A stretch of DNA of 5,944 nt, taken from positions 1 through 5,944 of the forward strand of contig JALONE010000082.1 in the NCBI GenBank assembly GCA_025455125.1, written 5' to 3'. Positions within the stretch are counted from its first letter, which is position 1; each line of letters begins with the position of its first letter. A program made the translations under genes and the position numbers. The DNA comes from Bacteroidota bacterium. Lineage in GTDB: Bacteria; Bacteroidota; Ignavibacteria; UBA10030. The notes beneath the pieces were generated by a model. The model was not told the origin of the DNA. It saw only the letters and a list, made by a program, of their open reading frames with translations, and did not search any database. Of the stretch, positions 1 to 4,118 are shown piece by piece.

Positions 1-43
1 CTGCCCCGCGAATAAGGTCCCATGCGGCAGGCGGGGTCGAAGG
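1..43 (+). repeat. Dispersed ~43-bp repeat, copy 1
   Basis: Begins CTGCCCCGCGA and ends GGTCGAAGG. It matches bases 250-292 with three substitutions and one single-base indel. Each copy contains a short self-complementary pair (CTGCC with GGCAG; an alternative pairing is CCCGC with GCGGG), so it could fold as a small hairpin in RNA. It touches the window edge and may extend further left. Confidence 0.75.
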
Positions 44-45
44 AT

Positions 46-124
46 GTCATGCTGAGCTTGTCGAAGCATGACCGTGGATCAGGCGTCAGTCTTCGACACT
101 GTTCGGCAAGCTCACGGTGACATG
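46..124. repeat. Compound inverted repeat (MITE- or REP-like)
   Basis: The left part, 46-72, is itself an inverted repeat: GTCATGC at 46-52 pairs with GCATGAC at 66-72. The right part, 91-124, is an imperfect reverse complement of it: TGTCGAAG (59-66) pairs with CTTCGACA (91-98), and GAGCTTG (54-60) pairs with CAAGCTC (107-113). From memory, sequences like GCTGAGCTTGTCGAAG are common as intergenic repeats in many bacterial genomes, which fits a dispersed, possibly non-autonomous element. There is no open reading frame for a transposase and no clear target-site duplication. Confidence 0.6.
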
Positions 125-249
125 CTCAGGTTTTATGTTAGAGACTGACGGTCTTTGCAAGACACAAGACGACATTCTGGAGCCGGCACTAGGGCCACCT
201 CACGAATGTCAATTTGTGATCTGGAGCAGCGAAGTCATGTTGAGCATGC

Positions 250-292
250 CTGCCCCGCGACTAAGGTCTCATGTGGCAGGCGGGTCGAAGGG
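250..292 (+). repeat. Dispersed ~43-bp repeat, copy 2
   Basis: Second copy of the repeat at 1-43, in direct orientation, with CCTGCC (249-254) able to pair with GGCAGG (275-280). It is preceded by a GTCATGTTGAGCATG stretch (235-249) resembling the motif at 46-72, so the two repeat families occur together in both places. This suggests one composite element of about 250 bp that is partly duplicated or degraded. Confidence 0.75.
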
Positions 293-404
293 TGACGCAT
301 TCAGGACGGGCCGGCTCAATGTGAGGATTCATTTCTTGTGTCCAGTGTCGAGGTGGTTTCTAGACATTCGGAACAATTCCGCCCTCTCAGGTGTTTTCAT
401 TTGT

Positions 405-974
405 ATGAGAACACTCAGCCCGTTGTTGCTCCTCCTCCTTATCTCGCAGACTCTTGTCCCTATGAAGAAGACCGAACTCGCAACGCTTGGCGGCGGCTGT
501 TTCTGGTGCATCGAAGCCGTGTATCAGAAAATGCCCGGAATCCTCCGCCTGACCTCCGGTTATTCCGGCGGCCATGTGACCAATCCAACCTACGAACAGG
601 TGTGCACAGGAACGACCGGCCATGCCGAGGTCGTCCAGATCGAATTCGATCCGTCTCTGATCACATACCAACAAATATTGGAACTGTTCTGGAAGGCACA
701 CGATCCAACGACGCTGAACCGCCAGGGGAATGACACAGGAACGCAATACCGTTCAGTGATCTTCTTCCACACCGAGGAACAGGAACGGATCGCGAAGGCC
801 TCGCGAACGGGAGCGCAGAAGCAGTTCTCGGACCCGATCGTCACAGAGATCGTTCCGCTCAAGACGTTCTACAAGGCCGAGGAGTACCATCAGGATTACT
901 ACCGGAACAATGCCAGCCAGCCCTACTGCCGTTTTGTGATCAAGCCGAAGCTGGACAAGTTGTTTTCGAAATAG
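405..974 (+). CDS. msrA: Peptide-methionine (S)-S-oxide reductase MsrA, possibly exported
   Basis: MsrA reduces the S epimer of methionine sulfoxide in proteins and free methionine, with thioredoxin or a similar donor recycling the enzyme. Using the ATG at 405 the protein has 189 residues. The catalytic motif GGGCFWC lies at residues 29-35, so Cys32 is the expected nucleophile; GYSGG and the GHAEVVQIEFDP block follow, and QPYC near the end supplies a likely resolving Cys175. The core is complete and of normal length. The start is ambiguous: ATG 405 adds MRTLSP plus a run of six leucines, which looks like an export signal without a clear cleavage site, while ATG 462 gives a classic cytosolic form beginning MKKTELATLGGG. 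Neither start has a good Shine-Dalgarno sequence. The gene is convergent with the TPR gene, 13 bases away. The family call is very secure; the start and location are not. Confidence 0.95.
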   Translation: MRTLSPLLLLLLISQTLVPMKKTELATLGGGCFWCIEAVYQKMPGILRLTSGYSGGHVTNPTYEQVCTGTTGHAEVVQIEFDPSLITYQQILELFWKAHDPTTLNRQGNDTGTQYRSVIFFHTEEQERIAKASRTGAQKQFSDPIVTEIVPLKTFYKAEEYHQDYYRNNASQPYCRFVIKPKLDKLFSK

Positions 975-987
975 GCAAGGCGGTCTG

Positions 988-1761
988 TTACTGCGGGGTT
1001 TCCATCCTCTTCAGCATCCGCTGTGCGTCTTCTTGCTGCATCCGTTCGCGGGCATTCGTCGCCGGCAAGGCAAGAACGGTCTTGAGCGCAGCGATCGCCT
1101 CGTCGCGCCGCTCCATGGAGCGATAGGTCGACGCCAGCTCCGCGTGTGCGAAGAGATTGTTTGGCTCGAGTGCAAGCGCCCGCTTGAGCACCCGTTCCGA
1201 ATCTTCATACGTCCCTTCCAGATTCTTCCCTAGGATCCCGTTCACAATCGTCCGCTCCACCCAACTCAGACGCGCGACTCCGCGGTAATAGATGCCAAGA
1301 ATCACGTAAGCCATCGTGAACGTTGAGTCGATCTCCAGCGTCTTCTCCGCATTCGCACGCACGTCCCGGCTGAGTTCAAGCTTCTCCCCCAACGATTTGA
1401 ACGGCGTCAGACTGCCGTGACAGAGCGCAAGGAAGAAGAACGACTCCGCCCGATTGGGATGCGCTTCCCGAAGCCGTTCTGCATAATCGATCGCTTTGCG
1501 ATAGTAGAGTTCCGCATCCGGCGATTTGCGCAGCAGCAGCCGGCCCATGTCGTTGTGCACGCGCGTGAGCCGGACCAACACGCCAAGTTCCTTCGGCGCC
1601 ATCGCCTCAGCGGCAAGATATTCACGAACAGCTGCTTCGTTGTTCCCCTCCGCGAAATACTTGTCCCCCGTGCGAAGGTGGACCTCCACGGTGGACGGTT
1701 CATCGGGGGCGGAGAGCGCCAGTCCCGGAAAAGCAAGAAGCAGGGCGACGAGGATTTTCAT
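988..1761 (-). CDS. Secreted TPR protein resembling the RMD/FAM82 family
   Basis: Starting at the ATG whose first base is 1761, the protein has 257 residues and opens with a signal peptide (MKILVALLLAFPGLALSA, likely cut after residue 18). The rest is helical with TPR-like repeats at roughly 29-62, 65-100, 103-145 and 186-236. The block IYYRGVARLSWVERTI (157-172), then a Y/F-E-A-like stretch and the LALEPNNLFAHAELA repeat, and a closing LP-rich helix, recall the TPR proteins related to eukaryotic regulator of microtubule dynamics (RMD) proteins. That relation is from memory of motifs and is moderately sure. A periplasmic or surface scaffold role is inferred; no enzyme motif is seen. Other in-frame starts exist at 1770 and 1809, none with a Shine-Dalgarno; 1761 is chosen because it puts the signal peptide at the N-terminus. 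Confidence 0.85.
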   Translation of the reverse strand: MKILVALLLAFPGLALSAPDEPSTVEVHLRTGDKYFAEGNNEAAVREYLAAEAMAPKELGVLVRLTRVHNDMGRLLLRKSPDAELYYRKAIDYAERLREAHPNRAESFFFLALCHGSLTPFKSLGEKLELSRDVRANAEKTLEIDSTFTMAYVILGIYYRGVARLSWVERTIVNGILGKNLEGTYEDSERVLKRALALEPNNLFAHAELASTYRSMERRDEAIAALKTVLALPATNARERMQQEDAQRMLKRMETPQ

Positions 1762-1846
1762 GGGGGACATGATACGGAAGGATGGCGGCCGGTTCAAGGA
1801 CGTTCCCATTATGAAATTGTTTTCTTTTGGACGGAATAAGCCCCTC

Positions 1847-1875
1847 TTGCGTGCGGGAACTTAATCCCGTATCCT
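1847..1875 (+). promoter_or_regulatory. Candidate promoter of the marR operon
   Basis: TTGCGT at 1847-1852 and TATCCT at 1870-1875 are separated by 17 bases, placing the start of transcription near 1882, at the left edge of the palindrome at 1883-1904. An alternative -10 is TATATT at 1883-1888 inside the palindrome, with only a weak TTAATC upstream. Both arrangements let a bound regulator block transcription. No exact Bacteroidota-type TAnnTTTG element was found, only a near match. Weakly supported. Confidence 0.3.
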
Positions 1876-1882
1876 TCGGTTA

Positions 1883-1904
1883 TATATTTTGAATTCAAAC
1901 TATA
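1883..1904. promoter_or_regulatory. 22-bp palindromic operator, probably for the adjacent MarR regulator
   Basis: The inner 12 bases, TTTGAATTCAAA (1888-1899), are a perfect palindrome. It extends to TATA on both outer ends, so the two 11-base half sites differ at only one position. It lies just four bases before the marR start codon. MarR dimers usually bind palindromes of this size overlapping their own promoter, and the symmetric TTGAATTCAA core is of the type MarR proteins recognise, so autoregulation is the natural reading. It may also affect the divergent TPR gene. Confidence 0.7.
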
Positions 1905-1908
1905 CCAC

Positions 1909-2376
1909 ATGAAAACGACCAAACGATACGGAAAACGGGCCGATACGGCCCTGACGATGTGGGTCAAATTGGCCCGCGCCCACGACACGTTCAAGCGGTT
2001 GACCGCCGATAACATCCGCACATTCGGCCTGACAACGGCCCAATTTGGAGCCCTGGAGACCCTGGGGCACCTTGGACCGATGCTGATCGGCGAACTCACC
2101 CGGAAACAGCTGGTCAGCGGGGGTAATATGACCGTCGTGGTCAACAACTTTGTCAAAGAAGGATGTGTCGAGCGCATCGTCGACACAAAGGACCGTCGTG
2201 CGATTCCCGTCCAGCTCACGGCAAAAGGAAAGCGGTTGTTCGAGAAGATCTTTCCCCATCACGCCAGGCATGTGGCCGAGATCGCATCCGTTCTCAGCGA
2301 GCAGGAGCAGGAAGACCTCGGTCGCCTTCTGAAGAAGCTCGGCATCGGTCTCGTAACTCGCAGAGGGGGTCAATGA
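1909..2376 (+). CDS. MarR-family transcriptional regulator
   Basis: A 155-residue protein of typical MarR length. N-terminal dimerisation helix at about 10-37; winged helix-turn-helix at about 41-103, with LTTAQFGALETL opening it, recognition helix around 70-84 (SGGNMTVVVNNFVKEG), and the wing carrying the hallmark DTKDRR (92-97) followed by LTAKGKRLFEKIFPHH; C-terminal dimerisation helices after 115. It probably represses its own operon through the palindrome at 1883-1904 and is released by a small ligand. The only cysteine is Cys86 at the base of the wing; whether it senses oxidants cannot be told. The start at 1909 lacks a Shine-Dalgarno and leaves a very short leader, but it gives the standard N-terminus. 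Its end overlaps the flavin reductase start (ATGA), which points to translational coupling. Confidence 0.93.
   Translation: MKTTKRYGKRADTALTMWVKLARAHDTFKRLTADNIRTFGLTTAQFGALETLGHLGPMLIGELTRKQLVSGGNMTVVVNNFVKEGCVERIVDTKDRRAIPVQLTAKGKRLFEKIFPHHARHVAEIASVLSEQEQEDLGRLLKKLGIGLVTRRGGQ
2362..2369 (+). promoter_or_regulatory. Ribosome binding site fixing the flavin reductase start
   Basis: AGAGGGGG lies inside the end of marR, three bases before the ATG at 2373. The same frame is open further upstream, to an ATG at 2163, but the extra residues are arginine-rich out-of-frame translation of marR. This site and the flavodoxin-like N-terminus after 2373 settle the start. Confidence 0.6.
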
Positions 2377-2957
2377 ACACGACTCAACCGCCCCTCTCCG
2401 CGCTCGCGTTGTGCGGCAGTCTCCGGGAGAGTTCATACAACCGGAAGGCGCTTCGCCTCGCGATGAAGCATGCACAACATCTTGGCATTCTGACGACCGA
2501 GGCGGATCTGAGAAAGCTCAACATTCCGCTCTATGATGCGGACCTTGAGGCGGCAGAGCTTCCGTCGGGTGTGCAGAAACTGAAGCAGATGGTCCGGCAA
2601 TCGGATCTGCTGCTCATCGCGTCTCCGGAGTATAATCATTCGATCCCCGGCGTGCTCAAGAACGCGATCGACTGGGCCTCATCGAAGGACAACGCATTCG
2701 ACGGCAAGGTGGCCATGATCTTCGGCGCAAGCAACGGTCCGTTCGGCACCGCCCGCATGCAGCCGCAGTTGCGCCAGGTCCTCGGCGTCCTGAATGTGCT
2801 CGTCACACCGCAACCGATCGTCATGATCTCAAGCGCACAGACAGCCTTCACGCCGGAAGGCGCCTTCGTTGACGGAAAGCTCCAGCATCGCCTTGAATTG
2901 CTCGTGGAGAAAACTATCGCCATCGCAACCGCCATGCGTGGACTACGCACAACCTGA
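2373..2957 (+). CDS. NAD(P)H-dependent FMN reductase (flavodoxin-like fold)
   Basis: A 194-residue protein, the usual size for the NADPH-dependent FMN reductase family that includes quinone, chromate and azo-dye reductases. The FMN phosphate loop GSLRESSYN lies at 15-23 after the first beta strand; the second flavin-contacting motif SPEYNHSIPGVLKNAIDW at 84-101 is close to textbook; FGASNGPFGTARMQ (117-130) is the third conserved block. No signal peptide, so cytoplasmic. It most likely uses NAD(P)H to reduce quinones or other electrophiles, or free flavin; the substrate cannot be read from the sequence. Coupled to marR by a four-base overlap, it is probably the first target of that regulator. 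Confidence 0.93.
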   Translation: MNTTQPPLSALALCGSLRESSYNRKALRLAMKHAQHLGILTTEADLRKLNIPLYDADLEAAELPSGVQKLKQMVRQSDLLLIASPEYNHSIPGVLKNAIDWASSKDNAFDGKVAMIFGASNGPFGTARMQPQLRQVLGVLNVLVTPQPIVMISSAQTAFTPEGAFVDGKLQHRLELLVEKTIAIATAMRGLRTT

Positions 2958-2986
2958 TCCCCCATTGCTGACGGCTTAATGCTAAC

Positions 2987-3014
2987 TACTGAATACTGAC
3001 TACTGATTACTGAC
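2987..3014 (+). repeat. Heptamer tract upstream of the MIase-like gene
   Basis: Four contiguous 7-base units of the form TACTGAN (last base A, C, T, C) end 13 bases before the start codon at 3028. Because 7 is not a multiple of 3 and each unit contains TGA, the tract brings stop codons into all reading frames. There is no Shine-Dalgarno between it and the start codon. Confidence 0.85.
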
Positions 3015-3027
3015 ACCACCGCTTCCC

Positions 3028-3324
3028 ATGTCCGAATTCATTCTTACAATCTCCTTTCCTTCTCAGCTGCCGCAGGAATTCTTCGCGCTCATTCCGGCCC
3101 ATCGGACGCGGGTGAATGAACTGATGCAGCAGGGGACGATCACGAGCTACAGCCTCGCGGCGGATCGAAGCATGTTGTGGATCACCATGCTTACTGAGAC
3201 CCAGGAGGAAGCAGTGGAGATCCTCCGCTCGCTTCCCTTGTATCCGTACATGGAGTTTGTCGTACGCGAACTGATGTTTCATAACACCCCCATGTTCGCA
3301 ACACCACGTTTTTCCGTCAACTGA
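3028..3324 (+). CDS. Muconolactone Delta-isomerase-like small protein
   Basis: A 98-residue protein with the ferredoxin-like fold expected of muconolactone isomerases: a first strand (EFILTISF), a helix containing PAHRTRVNELMQQG (23-36), a second strand pair, and the family signature near the end, SLPLYPYMEFVVRELMFH (68-85), which mirrors the LPLFPYM segment of catechol-pathway MIase. Classical MIase isomerises muconolactone in the beta-ketoadipate pathway, but no other gene of that pathway is nearby, so a different substrate or a ligand-binding role is more likely. No signal peptide. The start has no Shine-Dalgarno and is preceded by the heptamer tract; it is 70 bases after the flavin reductase with no terminator between, so probably the same transcript. 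Confidence 0.82.
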   Translation: MSEFILTISFPSQLPQEFFALIPAHRTRVNELMQQGTITSYSLAADRSMLWITMLTETQEEAVEILRSLPLYPYMEFVVRELMFHNTPMFATPRFSVN

Positions 3325-3345
3325 AGCTTGAACTGAATCAATACT

Positions 3346-3366
3346 CACAACTCAACAATCAACAAT
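3346..3366 (+). repeat. Heptamer tract upstream of the YceI gene
   Basis: Three contiguous 7-base units, CACAACT then CAACAAT twice, end 16 bases before the YceI start at 3383. The sequence lacks G entirely, so as RNA it should be unstructured, and it lies next to the Shine-Dalgarno GAGG at 3372-3375. Confidence 0.75.
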
Positions 3367-3382
3367 CCATCGAGGTGTTCCG

Positions 3383-3961
3383 ATGCACAAGCTCTTTTCA
3401 TCACTCGTTCTCCTTGTCCTGCTCACCGTCTCTGCCTTTGCTCAGGGCTGGAAGCTGGACAAATCCCACTCCGCCGTTCAGTTCTCCGTCCGGCACATGG
3501 TGATCTCGGATGTCCCGGGGAACTTCAAGGACTACGACATTACGTTCACCGCGTCGAAGGACGACTTCTCAGACGCGAAGGTTGAGGCCACCCTCAAGGT
3601 CGCGTCCATCAACACGGACAACGAGAAGCGGGATGGTCATTTGAAGTCCGACGACTTCTTTAACGCAGAGAAATATCCGACCATCACGTTCAAGAGCGCG
3701 GAATTCAAAAAGGTCGGCGACAACAAATACGCCATCATCGGCGATCTGACCATTCGCGACGTGACGAAGAAGGTCACGTTCGATGCGGTCTACAACGGCT
3801 CGGTCAAGACCCCCTGGGGCAACACCGCGTCTGCTTGGAAAGCAACGACCGTCATCAACCGTTTCGACTACAACCTGAAGTGGAACAAGGCCATCGAGAC
3901 GGGCGGGTTGGTGGCTGGGCAGGATGTGACCATCACGCTGAATCTGGAGTTTACGAAGTAA
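3383..3961 (+). CDS. YceI-family periplasmic lipocalin-like protein
   Basis: A 192-residue protein with a clear signal peptide (1-20, cleavage after SAFA, mature protein starting QGWKLDKSHS). The mature part shows the YceI pattern in full: HSAVQFSVRHM (29-39), the INTDNEKRDGHLKSDDFFNAEKYPTI region (76-101), the GDLTIRDVTK block (120-129), INRFDYNLKWNKA (158-170) and the closing GQDVTITLNLEF (179-190). YceI proteins form a beta barrel that binds long hydrophobic molecules such as polyisoprenoid quinones or lipids. A Shine-Dalgarno GAGG lies seven bases before the ATG. It follows the MIase-like gene by 58 bases without a terminator and is followed by a strong one, so it is the last gene of the unit. 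In this setting it may bind or carry a quinone-type compound; that is inference. Confidence 0.95.
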   Translation: MHKLFSSLVLLVLLTVSAFAQGWKLDKSHSAVQFSVRHMVISDVPGNFKDYDITFTASKDDFSDAKVEATLKVASINTDNEKRDGHLKSDDFFNAEKYPTITFKSAEFKKVGDNKYAIIGDLTIRDVTKKVTFDAVYNGSVKTPWGNTASAWKATTVINRFDYNLKWNKAIETGGLVAGQDVTITLNLEFTK

Positions 3962-3973
3962 CACGCGTAAGCA

Positions 3974-4001
3974 CGAAAGTCGAAATTCGAAACCCGAAGT
4001 G
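3974..4001 (+). repeat. Heptamer tract downstream of the YceI gene
   Basis: Four contiguous 7-base units beginning CGAA (CGAAAGT, CGAAATT, then CGAAACC and CGAAGTG) start 12 bases after the YceI stop codon. The first unit with its next base, CGAAAGTC (3974-3981), can pair with GACTTTCG (4001-4008), so the tract can close into its own stem-loop before the terminator. Confidence 0.8.
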
Positions 4002-4012
4002 ACTTTCGCAAA

Positions 4013-4070
4013 GCAAAAAACCCGGAGTTCCTCTCTTTAGAGAGATGTTCTCCGGGTTTGTATTTTTTGC
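4013..4070. terminator. Bidirectional intrinsic terminator
   Basis: The main stem is AAACCCGGAG (4018-4027) with CTCCGGGTTT (4050-4059), ten perfect pairs. Within the loop, CTCTC (4031-4035) pairs with GAGAG (4040-4044). On the plus strand a run of six T follows at 4063-4068; on the minus strand the A run at 4015-4020 gives the matching T tract. An outer arm, GCAAAAAA (4013-4020) with TTTTTTGC (4063-4070), can lengthen the structure. It sits between two convergent genes and should end both transcripts. Confidence 0.92.
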
Positions 4071-4084
4071 TTCGCGCTTTGTTT

Positions 4085-4112
4085 CGAATTACGTGCTTCG
4101 GATTTCGTATTT
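4085..4112 (-). repeat. Heptamer tract downstream of the acyltransferase gene
   Basis: On the plus strand CG dinucleotides occur exactly every seven bases, at 4085, 4092, 4099 and 4106. Read on the minus strand, which is the sense strand of the acyltransferase gene ending at 4119, the overlapping units are CGAAATC, CGAAGCA, CGTAATT and CGAAACA, the same family as the tract after the YceI gene. It therefore has the same orientation relative to its gene and stands on the opposite side of the shared terminator. Confidence 0.72.
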
Positions 4113-4118
4113 GCCTTC

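Larger units (their letters stand above)
1..404. other. Gene-free, repeat-bearing region upstream of msrA
   Basis: No convincing coding sequence is visible here. The msrA reading frame stays open back to an ATG at 117, but the extra residues resemble no protein domain I recognise and run straight across both repeat families, so I treat this part as non-coding. It holds two copies of a ~43-bp repeat (1-43 and 250-292), a compound inverted repeat (46-124) and a small GGAA/TTCC dyad just upstream of msrA (369-381). No strong promoter stands out; a weak candidate is TTGTGT at 336-341 followed after 17 bases by TCTAGA. Confidence 0.6.

Noticed and set aside
117..404. Extended N-terminus of msrA from the ATG at 117
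   Set aside because: The extra 96 residues run through dispersed repeats, show no domain character and give an MsrA much longer than normal without a recognisable leader.
975..987. Terminator between msrA and the TPR gene
   Set aside because: The 13-base gap contains no inverted repeat with a T run; the transcripts may end inside the opposing gene.
1417..1864. Plus-strand open frames antisense to the TPR gene
   Set aside because: No motifs or ribosome binding sites; the minus-strand frame has a signal peptide and TPR repeats.
2163..2372. Extended N-terminus of the flavin reductase inside marR
   Set aside because: The arginine-rich sequence is out-of-frame translation of the MarR gene; the start at 2373 has a ribosome binding site and the right N-terminus.
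2987..3014. CRISPR-like or minisatellite array
   Set aside because: The units are 7 bases, contiguous and without spacers, so this is a short tandem tract and not a CRISPR array.
3327..3345. Second MarR operator before the YceI gene (TTGA and TCAA flanking six bases)
   Set aside because: Only four bases per half site match and the AATT centre is missing, so it does not resemble the palindrome at 1883-1904.
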